Source: Lagopus muta (taxonomy: Eukaryota > Chordata > Aves > Galliformes > Phasianidae). From it: 64,000 nucleotides of DNA. Location of the stretch: contig NC_064437.1 in assembly GCF_023343835.1 (NCBI RefSeq), positions 54,076,972-54,140,971 of the forward strand, in the 5' to 3' direction. Position 1 is the first letter of the stretch. Each line of letters opens with the position of its first letter. The translations under genes and the position numbers were made by a program. The notes below the pieces were generated by a model that had not been told where the DNA came from, made no database searches, and saw nothing but the letters and a program-made list of their open reading frames with translations. Shown one piece after another: positions 45,544 through 58,300 of the stretch.

Positions 45544-48500
45544 GAAAATGCCTGTCTTGGCAGTTGGCCGTAACTGCTAGCGGTGCTGTAGTTAGGACTT
45601 TGACCTTTTCAATTCGTGGAAAAGAAGGTTGAATGATGGAATCATAACTTGTAAGCATCTATTCTGGCTGCTGCATCAAATATAAGAACATCTAATGAGC
45701 TCCACTGGCATGGAACTCGCGTATCAGCAAACTCAGACTGAAAAAGAGCAGCAAGTTTTAATATACAGCCATTTAAACACTGCTTAAAAAAAAAAATAAG
45801 TCTAATAGTGGGGTAGACTTGCAACTTTAAAGGAGGTTTTGCTTTTCAGACATCTTGCAGACAGTGAGAATATCTGCATTAATTCTTAGGCAGATAAGCA
45901 AATTTGCCTTTTGAATCCAGTATGTAAAACTCATGTTAGAGACTTTAAGGATAGATGATAATGTCAGGAGTGTGTTCATCTGTAGATGAGAGCTGAAAAT
46001 ATCTATCTGATGTAGTGAATAATGCTGCCTGCAGGATTGTAGTGACAGCGTGAACAACGAGAGTGGTGTGGCTAGAACTGGAGTATTTATTCCTATGGGA
46101 AGGCAGTGTTTAGTCCCTATGTTCACATTCATCAGAGCCCAGTGATGGGATCTGATTTCATATTGTAATATTTTGTGCAGACTGGAAATCTGGAGAAAAG
46201 AACAGATCTGCCAGCAACATTATTCAAATAATCCCTGCTGGGGACTTGTGCTTCTCTTCTGTTCTTTCCTGGTTTGGTTGTGCATTTTGAGATTTGTTTT
46301 GAAATGCACGTTGGTTGTCAAGCCAGAATTGAGGCTGACATTTGCCTGTGGGGTTTGTCTTCACTGCTGGGGCAGGATTGTACTCTGGTGAAATAAAATA
46401 AAAAAGAATAGTTGCACCTGTTTTGCTGAATTCAGCAGTCCCTGGTATTTTCCTGCTGAGAAGTGCTTCCCATTGTGAACACATTACAGGCTGTCTTTGA
46501 GAATCAGCAGGACTACGCAATACTAATCTTGACATTTCTGAAGTTCTGGCTGGTTCCCACCATTTGAGTCAAAGAGTAAAGAAAAACTGTGACTTCAGAT
46601 GCTAGCAGCAAGCTGCACATCCATGGTCATTGGTGTTACAGCCTCTGTAGACTGGGATGAGAAGGTGACTGCTGTTATTTCCAGGTCCAGTCAAATTCAG
46701 TGCAATTAGATAGGAATACCAATGGAGGCCAGGAGGGAACTGAGCAGTCAATAAAAGCATGGGTCTGTGCATGTTGGGAAATAAAACCATGAAATAACTT
46801 TACCTGTAGGCAAAGCAACAAATACTTCAACAGTTAACTATTGGGTAGCATGCCAGAGTTCTTCCTTTGACAATCTAAAGCACAGGTGTTGGGGATGTCA
46901 AGCACATTTAGACACAGTCTAGTAGCCCTTAACATACTTGCCCTTCTCTAACTGACCATGTTTCTAAAGGTTTGTTTTTCACTGTTTTCCCCAGGAGGCT
47001 GATTTCTTGGCAGGATGAAACGTTGGTTAGCAATGAACCAATTAGAAATTTGAGCACCTCCACTGTTAATTTGGGAAGTAAACCTAATTAAAAGCAAATA
47101 TTTGGATGCAGAAATAGGAATGGGATATGAGATTTGCACTAGTATCTGTCTGCTCCTGATTTGTTCCTGCTTTAACAGAAAACCATTTAGGTCTGCAAAG
47201 ATTGCGGGATCTCCTTTGGAAGGGAAATATCCCTCAGATTTCAATCTTTCACACTGTTCTGTGTGCAACTTCAGTAGAAATGTCCACCATCTTGACCGTG
47301 ATGTTGAAATGACTGAAAAGAAAGTCTATTGACAAAGGAATTGTTTTGAGAAAGAAATTACTCAAAAGTCAAGTGAATCAATATGAAGACCACAGCAATG
47401 CTGGTAAATCTATGGAGCTGGTAGAAGCACCTCAGTGTGCTGGGGGAAGTCTGAGTTGTCATACTTCTGGGAGTAGGGGGCTGGTCTGCCTGGCAGGCAG
47501 TGATACTCTGAAGAGAAAACCAAAGAGCTGATTACTAGCTGTGCTAAAATCCAGTTAAATTCCTCTTGTAGATCAAAGGATCCTTTAAAGAGGGAGGAGC
47601 TGATTCCTCTGGAAATAACTCCTGCTCAGCACAGGGCTTTCATGTGAGTGGTAAGATCTGACTGCTGAGATATGGTACAAATGTGGTTGTTCTCTATTGC
47701 TTGGAGTTTTTCCTCAGTGGGAGGAGGCAGTCTTTGACTTGCTCTGATGTGCACATGGGTCTCAGCCCCAGTGTGGGGAGCACAAGAAGCTTGAGTTAAA
47801 AATGACTTAAGCCATCCCCACTTAAGTGTTGAAGCGCTTTGGGTGAGATTTGCATGCCAGAGCTCAAAAAAAAAAAACAATGCGACCAGCAAGTCTAACA
47901 ACCCTATTTATTCTACCCTGTTGATAGCTGTCTCCATGCTATTAATTTTGAACATAGTTCATGGGAAACATAGCCTACACTTTGTAAAATGGCTGATAGA
48001 AATGTGAAGGATCTCTAAGTTCTGCTTGTCAGTGCAGGAATCAGACCTTTACTATGATTTCTGTCCCGTAAGTAGATGTGCATTGTTCATTAAAATTGAA
48101 CATCCCAAATGAAGGAAAGGAAGTGATTTTCTTACTTTTGCTATTTTCCTTGCTCTCTCATGTAGAGCTGTTATTGGTTTTGTTATGGAGCTTTTCATAC
48201 AACTGAAAGAACAGGAGAAATTAAATGATGGTGAAATAAAGGTGTGTCTACAACTAACTTGATCTAAGTCCATAAAAACCCATTTGGGGAGATGTGTGAA
48301 TGGTCAGAGCTGTTTCATTCTACGCACTACAGATCCAGTGTGCCCTGAAGGATGGAAACTTCCTTTCTTCCCACTCACAGAAAACATATACCTGTATTTC
48401 TTATGAAAGAGTTGATACGTGGTTTAGCTTTAAAGATCACCTGTTATGACTTCCTTTGACTGCTGTCTGAGTGTTGTGCAAGTGTTGGTGAGGTTTTGCA

Positions 48501-49701
48501 TCATCAGTCTCTGCACTTTAAGGTAGTATTTCTAGATACATCTTCTAAAATGGTGCTGGATGATGCTGTGAAATCTGTTGTCCTTTTGGGACACAAAACT
48601 ATGGACAAGAAGCTGGTCACCTGTGACAGAGAGCAGCCTCTTGTCACTCTGTTCCATCTTGATTCACAGTGCTGAGTTTGTGTGTGCCCCATCTCATCCT
48701 TTTACCTGGCACTGCTTCAGTTTCAGAGATGGCAATGATGGGGACAAACTTATCCAACACAGCTGTTGCACTGTGTTTTGTTTTGGGGTGATGCATCATC
48801 TGATCTGGCAGTAAGGAGAGTCCTGCCTTCAGCACAGGGACAATCTTTCCAAGTGAAGCCAACCACTGTCAAAAGAGGAATAGTTTACATAAATATGAAA
48901 CCTGACTACTGATAGTGCCATTTTGGGTGAGGAGAAGAAAGGAGTGATGAGTTCTGGGCCATCAAGAAGGCCTGTTCCCAGCTGCCTTTAATTCAGGCAA
49001 TTAAAAAAGCAGCCAAACAAACTAGATATTATCCCAAATAGCACAGTATCTCCCAAATCATCTTTTTCTCCCTGCAGCATGCAGATGTGTATGTTGTGTG
49101 GAAGAAAAAAAGCACACCTATCTATGCCTGTAGAAATTCTGATGCTAGGCTGCTTATAATTTGGGCCAATTAAACAACATCCATCTTCTGCAGGTTCTTC
49201 AATATACGAGGCAAAGAACTAGACGAATGTATGTTTGAAGTTGGCAGTGCCCAGTGCAGCAAAGCTTGGTCTGGTCGTCCTTCTCTAGCAAGATCTTCTC
49301 TCACATGACAGTAGATGCTCCCCTCGCGCTGTCTCGCTGCTTCTCCTCCTCCAGTCTCTCTGACATATGCCAGAGCCAAACAGCTGACGCTCATCCTTGT
49401 ACTTGGCTGTTGGTTAATTTTTGAGAGTTCATGGATGTTCTCTTGACTTAAAGCAGTAGATGTTCCATGAGCAGATGAGACTGTGCAGCATTTTTCTCCT
49501 CACATTCATTTATAGTGATAATTAACACGTTAGCACCTTTTGTGGAGCTGATGCTTGTTTCAGATAAAATTTGTGAGTGGGTTGCATTATCTTGATTGAC
49601 CTCTCAGCACAGATTGCAAATTGAGTGGTCAGGTGCCTCTGCATGAATACAGGAAGGGAACGATAATGCAGTGCAAACTCACCCTGCTCTATCACACAGT
49701 G
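45544..49701. other. Intergenic DNA, no recognised feature
   Basis: No gene or RNA recognised. Short homopolymer runs only (for example A runs near 45785 and 47868). Confidence 0.4.
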
Positions 49702-49815
49702 TAGAATCATTTGAGTTGGAAAGGACCTTTAAAGGCTATCTAGTCCAACTCCTCTTGCCATGAGCAGGGACAGCTGTGGCTAGATCAGGATGCTCAGAGC
49801 CTGGTCCAGCCTGCA
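49702..49815 (-). mobile_element. CR1 LINE 3' fragment (antisense)
   Basis: Starts TAGAATCATTTGAGTTGGAA and AGGACCTTTAAAGG, then TAGTCCAACTCC, the complement of a CR1 3' end. Similarity fades after about 110 bp. Confidence 0.8.
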
Positions 49816-51329
49816 TCGTCTCCACCAGATCTGCATTCCTTGATGGGATTGGTGCCCAGAGATTGCATGCCTGTACTCAATTCCATTGATACCACTCATA
49901 CTAAGAAACCATGTTCTCACTTACTGGCATGGAAGTCCCACAGCTCTGGCAAGCTGATTAAAGGTTCTCTGTTGCTGAAGCACAAGAAAAAAGCAAAAAC
50001 CCAGAATCAGTAAGACCCTCTTTTGTCTATTAAGGGCCCCTGTAGCAGACTGTATTTCTCACCCTGCCCAATATTTTCTGCAGGGAGAGCTGACACAAGT
50101 TGGCAGGGACAGAAGCAGCCTCTCCTTGTTCCTTATCCAACCAGAGCATGCACTAATTCAGAGGCTCTTTGACAAAGTGAACCAAGATCAGATCACAGCA
50201 GAACCTTGGTGCTGTCTTGTATTCCTCCTTGCTTGGCCTTTATGGAGTAAGCCCATCCCCACAGTGTGTTCCCATAGTGAGCAGTGTGCATGATGCATGT
50301 GTGAGTGCCTGTGGTTTAATGGATGACTGCACAGGGATGCTCCCTGTGTGATTACATGGATGTACCCAATGCCTACCATCCAAAACTGGAAAAAAACCTC
50401 CAGAAAAGTCCTCTCTCAAGAAATTCAAGGACAGGCACAGAGAGATTACAGAGAGGGAGGTGAGACTGCTGACTGCCAACAATTAGATTCAGCAGGATAG
50501 AAGGTGTTGTATGGTGAAGCGATGGGGAGCTGCTCACCTAATGGTAATTCCAGCTGTGTATTTGTAGCTGAAAATAGTGTTCAAAGGGGATATGAACATG
50601 AACAAATAGTGTGACTGTCCCACTTCTGCACGTGAGTTTCCTGCTGGTGGGTTCACTGTGGGGCTGGAGCAGGACCCAACATTCCTACAACACCTATCAT
50701 TGAACAGTGTTTGAGAAGCAGCTCCAGCCCTGTGTGATCGTAGTAATGCCTGACTGGTGGTGATCAGCCTTCCAGGGAGGAGGAGGAAGTGTGCAACACT
50801 GTGGCACGCAGCTCGCCTGTATTGCAGAGCAGGGCCTCATGGTTCCAGCTAGCCTGTCCCGCTGCATGGAAGAATAGTCCTCGTCCTGATGTCAGCATTA
50901 ATTTGTGTCACACATCTTCAGTGTTTCTTATCTCTTACCAGTCAACCTCAAAAGGCTTTCAGAAGTTTTGTATTTGAGCAGTTTCAAAGAATAGTGCTTT
51001 TTGGTCTTTTGGGCAGAGGCTTCATGGCAGTAACAGTTTGATTGTGAAAATATTCACCTGTAGTCTGTGATGTGGAGGAGATTTCCTGAGATTCCCTCTG
51101 AGGAGGCAGAATGGAGGTGGACAGACAAAAATCACCTTTTGGAAAGCAACTGACCAGTAGAAATGTTTTTCAACTGGAGGAGGAATGAGGTGTTTTCGCT
51201 GAGCTGAAGCAGTTCTTTGCCTTCAGCATCCACTGACAGCCCAGGCGAAGCTTGCAAAAGCATCTCCAGAACCTACCATGCTCTTTGAAGTGAAGCGAAC
51301 GTAAATATGCAGACGCACGTCCAACATGG
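49816..51329. other. Upstream flank of NEURL1
   Basis: Unique sequence without recognised coding or repeat content; the GC and CpG content rises sharply only after about 51330. Confidence 0.4.
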
Positions 51330-51900
51330 GTGTTTCATCGCCGGTCCCGGGACCCTCCCACCCTGTCCCAGTCCGGGGGCCGAGCTCCGCTTCCACACGT
51401 GTCTCCACCTGTGGCACCAGCCGTGGCACATCTGGGCTGCGCACCATCTCCCTCCCGGAGCGGAACAGCTGTCTCCATAGCGACGGGGAGCGGCGGGGGG
51501 GCCTCGGTGCCGCCGCCCCGCCCCGCCGTACCGAGCCGCCGCGGAGCCGAGCGGAGCCGGCGCGGCTCCGCGGAGGGCAGCGGCAGCGCGGGGCTATGGG
51601 GACGGCAGCGGGGCCGTGAGCGCGGCCGGAGCGCCGCCCCCTCCCCGGTACCACCGCAGCTCCACGGGAGAGACCCCGCGCGGTGCCGCCCGGCTCGGCT
51701 CGCTTCGGTTCGGATGCGGCCATGGGCAGCCGCTTCTCCAGAATCCCCGCGCTGCCCCGCGGCGGGCAGGGCCGGCTGCACCGTGCCCGTCACCACCACC
51801 TCAAAGGTACGGCACCCCGTTGCGCCCCGAGGTGGGATGGGCACCCGGGCAGGACGGCAACCCTGCGCCGTGCGGGGACCCCAGTTTGGGATGAGCACCC
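51330..51900 (+). promoter_or_regulatory. NEURL1: CpG island at the NEURL1 5' end
   Basis: From about 51330 the sequence becomes very GC-rich with dense CpG (for example GAGCCGCCGCGGAGCCGAGC and TCCGCGGAGGGCAGCGGCAG), unlike the flanks. It covers the probable transcription start, 5' UTR and first coding exon of NEURL1. No TATA box stands out, as is usual for a CpG-island promoter. Long open frames on both strands here are a by-product of GC richness. Confidence 0.8.
51722..51806 (+). CDS. NEURL1: NEURL1, first coding exon (partial gene)
   Basis: NEURL1 is a neuralized-type RING E3 ubiquitin ligase that acts in Notch-ligand endocytosis and, in mammals, on CPEB3 in neurons. The exon encodes 28 residues, MGSRFSRIPALPRGGQGRLH and RARHHHLK, then ends in phase 1 at a GTACGG donor. 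Human NEURL1 begins [20 protein letters not shown] and ends the same exon at PQNLK|D, so start, length and splice phase all agree. Gly2 followed by the basic/serine context fits N-myristoylation, as in the human protein. All NHR domains and the RING lie downstream, outside the window, past an intron of more than 12 kb. The in-frame codons upstream are GC-island shadow. Confidence 0.92.
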
Positions 51901-54030
51901 AGAGCGCCACTGCGGGGTGGGATGCCCTACGCTTGGCACTCCACATGCGGGTGCCCTTCGTGTGCGGCCGCGCCCCAGGAAAGCACGGGGACAGCGTGTT
52001 GGAGGTGACGGAGCACCGAAGTGTCCCCAGGTGTCTCCTTGCGAACGATTCCTTTGCCTTTGCATCTTTTCTGGGTGCTTCAGAGATCTAGCTGTGTGGT
52101 GTGGGCTGTCAGTCCCGTTTGCAGGGGGGGCAGGGGATGTATGGGGCATCCTGCCCAGCTTCTGTGGTTATCCCTTTGCTGAAATCCTGGAGCGCCATCA
52201 GGACGCAATCAGATGGAGCTGACTTCTGTAAGGCGAGCAAGTAGGAGCGACTGCCGAGGTCTTCTGTCCCTGCCCTTTTTTGCCCCTTTTTGCTGTAACA
52301 GAAAATAACCTGTCCTTCTGGAAGGGGATTTCTTGGGCAGCATTGCACACTGCGTGTGGTTGATGCGACCTTTTGTTAAGCACATTAATACAGACAAGGC
52401 ACAGGATGATGGGGAGAGGATGTAAGCAAAGAGTAAGGCAGGTGCTGTTCCCACAGCTGTTTCAGATGGTCAATACTTGTTGCATCTTCCCTGATGTTGT
52501 GGGATTTTCACCCACCAGTATGGGAAATAGGGATGTTCTCCCTTATTTGTACTGAGCTTTTGTATGCTTCTTTGGTATGGTTGAGGGGAGTGGAATGGGT
52601 TAATGATGAGCTGGGCAACTGGTTGCCATACAGAGGGATTCTCTGGTTATCCTTTCCTTCCACCTCTCTGCTCCCTTCCTCTGTGCTTGAATGGTATAGA
52701 GAAGTTGCATGTGCTGAGGGTGATTATACCACAGCTTTCTTAATGGCTGTGCGAGATGTGAGGAATGCTTACTGTTCTGCCACAGACAGTAGCTGTACTT
52801 AGAATTAAACCTGCAAGGAGAGGGTACTGAACTCTGCATGGTGAACCTTCATCCCCTGTCAATGCAAACCGGAAGGTACATGCGATGCTGTAGTAGCTGG
52901 TGTGTAATTGTAAAGTGCCAGGGAGGATTTATCTCTATGAATCGTGCTGTCAGCTAGAAGTCTTTCTGGAGCAACCTTAAGCAGATAAGAATTTATAAAC
53001 TGGAGCCAGAAGGAGCACTGCCACTTAATCCATTATCAGTGGCTTACGTGAGCTTTCTGAGATGCTCTGTATGGATCACCTGACTAGGGGTCTGGGGGGG
53101 GGGGAACTAATGGCACTTTTGTTTGTCTTGTTCTTCCTTTAATTTCCATTTTAATTAAATTCCTACATGTGCCAAGGCAGCAAGTAGGAATGTTCCCTAT
53201 CTGTAATGTAGCAGAACAGTAAAATCATTTTAGTTTTGAATAAAGAGTAAGATGCCTTTGTTGTAAAAAATCAAGCAACTGCCAGGGACAATATGTGCCT
53301 TTTCTGTCTTTTTTTAAAACCAAAATGCCTCAGGTTCTACATTTAAATGCAGAATAAACAAGTCTGATTGGATCTGACAGGTTCCTGTAAAATGGTCTGG
53401 AGGCAGAGCAGCGAAAGTACGAATGTCACACAGTGGTGTTACAAATCTGCCATTTAACATTTGGTAATGTGCATTTTAATTGAAGGTCCCTGGTTCTGCC
53501 TGGATGCCTGGCTCTGCAAGGGGCACAGAGCTTTGTAATGCGGTCACAGAGCACTCTCCCACTCAGTGCCAGGGCTGATAGGCTTCTTCTTGCTGAAAAA
53601 GCTGCACTATGGTGATCTGGGGGCTGTGAAGTCAGCTTCTGCCTTACAAGCTCATCTCTGCTGTGTAAGAAGATCACCATGTTGAGTAGATCTGCTTCCC
53701 ACGTACACTGAAAGTTTTTATGTTTTCTTTCCTGCTTGTCCTGCTTAAAAACGTTTCTCTTTAATTGAGCAGGTCTTCTGAAGGCCACGTGATGCTTTTG
53801 GTGGTACTAAAGGTGTAACACAGAAATAAAATCTGGAGCTCCAAGCTGATTGTTTTAGAGCTGCTTTCAGAGCTGGGTAGTGCTTAAAATGGGATCTGCC
53901 CAGCCCTTTATGGAGGGACTTTGAGTTGCTGTTCAAAAGAAATTGCTAGTTGCAGGGATTTTAGGACCTCTCCCCAAGCACTCAGTTACCCTCAGTGCTG
54001 TTTTCACCGTTGTGCCTGCAGGCTTTAATC

Positions 54031-54135
54031 AGAGAATCACAGAGTGGTTGGGTTGGAAGGGACCTTAAACCCACCCAATTCCAAGCCCCCTGCCATGGGC
54101 TGGGTGCCACCCACCAGGTTGGGACCCCAGGTGGC
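54031..54135 (-). mobile_element. CR1 LINE 3' fragment (antisense)
   Basis: AGAGAATCACAGAGTGGTTG, GGTTGGAAGGGACCTTAAAC and CCAATTCCAAGCCCCCTGCC are the complement of the CR1 3' end. It lies in NEURL1 intron 1. Confidence 0.8.
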
Positions 54136-55079
54136 CTTGGGTGGCTACAGGGATGCAAGGCCAGTGTGGAGGCAGTGAAAACTGAAGTCAGTGGAACAAG
54201 AGGCATCCAGGACTTCAGCTGTTCAGATGCCACAGCCCTGATTAGGTGTTAACCTTAAAGTTAACAGCCAGTGGCTGGAAGGAGGTCCTCATTTGATGGT
54301 ATAATGAGACTAAAGTGACATTATTGTCAGCGTTCCTGTGAATTCTTCACTTCCCATAATGCAGATGTAGCTTGGGGTGATAGAAGGTGACCCATTGTTT
54401 CCCTTTTAATGAACAAGGAATGGTGATTGTCTGATAATGATCTCCTTATGATGTAGACTGATAACTCCAGCAAATATTTGCTCTCCACCCTCCCTGAAGC
54501 ATTGTTTGTGACTGCCACCAAACAAGGTGTGTGCAGCTGTTTGGTGTGGAACGCAGTGTGGACTGCATACCCTCTCTGGGCTGTGGTGCTGCTGTTCCAG
54601 GATGCTAGGAATGATTTTTGCTGGTTGTTGGGTTAGAGGTGAGGTGTGGGACCTCAATTCCACCTCCTTGGCTCTGTGGGGAAGTGGCTTTATATCCTCA
54701 CTTGTCCTTCATGTCCTCAGTTGTAAGGCTTAGCCAGTTCTGTGGACCGCAGATCAATATTACATTGTAGAAGCTAAGAGGCATTACTGTCTCCTCTCTT
54801 CAGCCTGCCAGGCAGGTTTGCTGCTCTTTCCTGATCCTCCTCTTGCCTCAGAAGGCTGCGCTCCATGGTGAGTGACAGCCTGCGGGATTTCTTCCTATCA
54901 TTTTTCTTTCTCATGGGTTAATGCACCTGTGATATTTATGGTAAAGAATGCATGCACTACAGTTGAGACAGCCCGAGGTAGTCAGAGACACTCTTCTCAG
55001 CACTGGCTGATTACTCATGGGTTATTCTCTATTATTTGCATGGCAGTGGCATCTGGAGTCTCCCGTGGAGATCTGAGTC

Positions 55080-55352
55080 ATGCTGGGCTTGGTGTTTCTG
55101 TGGTCCCTGCTGGAAAACTGCTCTGTACATGCTGCTCAGATAAATCTAACTCATGTGCCTGGCTGGTCTCTGCAGGATGTTCTGGGGTCTGTGTCTCTGG
55201 GGTACCCTGTGAAGCAGGCTGCTACCTTGGTGGGACAGTCCTGGCCAGTGGGGATGCTAGTTATGATAAGATATACCTTACAGGCCTATGTAGTTTTTGT
55301 CTATGTTTTTGCTCTTGCTGTTCTGAATGTTATATGTCTCATTGATACATAA
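55080..55352 (+). other. Open frame with signal-peptide-like start, unexplained
   Basis: The 90-codon frame starts MLGLVFLWSLLENCSVHAAQ, which looks like a cleavable signal peptide. It continues with an NLT sequon and a second hydrophobic run (AYVVFVYVFALAVLNVICLI) near the C-terminus, so it would predict a small one-pass membrane protein. It lies in NEURL1 intron 1 on the same strand. I know no homologue; codon usage and conservation are untested, so chance is the more likely explanation. Confidence 0.12.
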
Positions 55353-58300
55353 GTAAGTCTGACATTTTTTTTCCTTCTGCTGGTATTTTCTGAGTCTCTG
55401 AAATAAATGCAGAAGATAGCGATCTGCCTGTTGTATGCACTGCAATAATTACATATTGTTGACAGGAAAGAATATTGCAATGCCAGTTCTGTTTCTTGCA
55501 TTTGCAAGATAAGACCAAGTAAAAGGACGTGAGCAGCTGATGAATGTGGGGACTGGAGGTCAGTGTGCAAGCATAGCACTGAGAATGTTGATAGTGATGC
55601 CATTGGTTCACCTCAGCTCCCATTGCTATTGTAATTGATTCTTCCTCAAACTATCATTTCATTTTTTTTCCAGCCTTAGGAAGTCAGAAGGCTTGCTGTT
55701 CCAGGCTTTGATGGTTGCCTCCAGCTTCCTGCCCTTCTGCTTTCGTTCTGCCTTGGGTTGTTCATTTCCCTCTGACCACTGGCGTGCCTGGTTTGTAGGT
55801 GGAAGGGTTAGCCTGGTTCTGGTTCTCAGGTTTATATGACCTTTTCTTAAGCACTCTGTTCTTTCCCCGTGTTGCTGAACTTTGATTTATTGCATTTAAA
55901 CTGCCTAACATTGCCCAGTGTTCCAGACGCAGCGATTTATTGATGTTGCTTTTATTTTCAGTTTTCCTTTTCATGAGGTATAGGAGCCTGTTGGTGAAGC
56001 AGGTAATGGTGCAGCTTGTCAGAAATTTCCCAGGAAATCATGTTGTTAACAAAGCACAACACTTCCTAAGGGTAGACCTAGGAACAGGCTATTGAGCTGA
56101 AAATATTAGTCCAAGTCTTAGTAGCAGTTAGAAAAAGCAAATGTAATATTAGAAATTACAAGGGAAGCCAAACAGAAATAGAGGCCATGAGTAAATTATA
56201 GTATAAATCTGAGTCTAGTTCTGGTTCTTCAGGAGGGCAACAAGGGTGGATAATCAAAGGTCTGGAATAATTTAATGTAAGGAATGATTGAATAAGCTTG
56301 AACTCTAACCTCTGATGCAGAGGGGTGGTAAATGACAGAGATCTTAAAAAAAAAAAGTCACAACTGACACACAGAAAAGGGACAGAACTCCATTTTTCAC
56401 TGTATCTTCCAGTACAAGAACCAGGAGGACATCCAATGGAGTTGGTAGATTTCAGGTCCCTTTGAACAGAAAGAGGCTGCAGCTATCTACAGTGGCTAGT
56501 AGCTCTCAGAGCTCATTAATAGTAGATGTTATAAGTGCAAAAATGGGTCTAATTTTACAGGAGATTGGAGGAGGTCATGAAAGAGGAATTCTCTGAAGTT
56601 TGCTAGGTACAAAGACCGCACATTCAGCTTGCTCTTACGGGCTTTCCTAAGACTACTCATATTCAGCTGATAGTAGCAATGCTGAGCTGAGAATTCAAAA
56701 ATTCTCCACCCTTGTGAGAGAGGGAGCTGGGATGTTCAGAGATTGCAGTGATGGCTGAAGGCATACGGCTTGCTCCTGATGTTGGCCAGCTTCTAGCTGG
56801 ATACATGCTCTTTGCTGTGAGCATCCCTGCCTAGATGCTTGCAGAGCGGTTCATCACCATGGCAGCCTCAGAGTCTTGCACAGAACAGATCATGCAGGCT
56901 TTATGTGGGAGACAGCAGGGATTGCCATGAGGTTCGCATGCAGACTCCCACCGTGTCTCTCATGGATGAGACTGCCTCCTGCTTCCTGGAGTTTTTAACA
57001 ATAAAGGTGCTTTTGCATGGGTTGGCTTTTTTGAATAAGAGAAAGTAGTTTCTCTTAGCTTGCTTTGACACCCCAAGGGACAAGGGGGCTAAGTAGCCCC
57101 CGCTTTGTTTAGTTTCCAAGACTACTGAAATGCCAGATTTTGTGGAGAACTTTGAATCTGGGGAAGGTTTCTAATACAGAGGCTTGGAAGATTTCGGATT
57201 TGGCAGCTGTTCTTACCTACTGCTGCTAGGATAATTGCAGGAACCAGCTACTTCTGCATCACTGAAATTGTTGCCCATGGCAAGTACACGAGTACCTGTT
57301 GTTGTGTTTACAGTATGTGACTTTGCTGCGGCTACTTGTTTCAAGGTGAAGATCCATGTGTTCTCTGGCTTAGGCTGCCTTGAAATTTTAGAGCAGCTGA
57401 GGAATGCAGTTCTGAACTGTCCTGAGGGGTGGGGTCTGCAATACCCGTGTTTTGGTAGCACTTCCATCCTGCAGTCTCCATTTATGGCTGATCTGAGATT
57501 AACCTGATTGATGGCACCCTGCTCACAGTCGATGACAAATCCTAAAGTCTCTTCTGACTTTAATCACAGCACTGTGCAGGTGCTTAGTGCTGTGCTGCAA
57601 ATTGACAAATCCCAAAGTAGTTTTGAAGACAGGAGCTGAATTTTATACTTACAGCCTAGCAATGGTTAAAGCTTCTGCTGTGACTGCAACATGTATACGC
57701 AAACCTGATCTGCCTCCTAACCTAGCATCATAGGGTACTGCTGGCTGTGTAGCTGGAGATGAAGGAAGGCATTTGAATCATGTTTGAAGGTCCAGGTTGA
57801 TGCATCTCTGGAGTTGAAAACTTGCCCTAGCTCAATTTTATCTCCTATCACTCTTGGGCATCTCCAGCTGGTAAAAGCAAGTTGTATATAAGATTCTAGT
57901 TCATGTTTGTATAATATTAGTTATCTGGCCTTCCAGTGACAGGATTAAAATAGGATTGTGTTCTAAAATTACAGAGTAGAGGATGCCATGGTGGCATTAT
58001 GTGCCTACAACACTGTTAGACAGCTTTGGTTTATCTCTGCTGAAGCATAAGAAAGGATTCTCAGCTCACTGGCTCAAACCTCAAAGCTATTTTATGCAAA
58101 CATCTGGAAAGTAAATGCTAATAGTTCTCAGTCAGCTTCTCAGATAAACTATTGAGCATTTTTTTTTGTTGGTTTAAAAAACCCAGTGCTTCACACATTG
58201 TGTAAACATTTTTTAGAAAACTAATACGAAGATCTTAGACAAAATAAATTCTGAAGTTCTGGCACGTCTGTCTCCGTTCTCTCTTTGTTCCTTCTTATTC

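Noticed and set aside
51223-52222. Several long overlapping open frames on both strands around NEURL1 exon 1
   Set aside because: They are explained by lack of AT-rich stop codons in the CpG island; only the 28-codon NEURL1 exon has similarity and the right splice phase.
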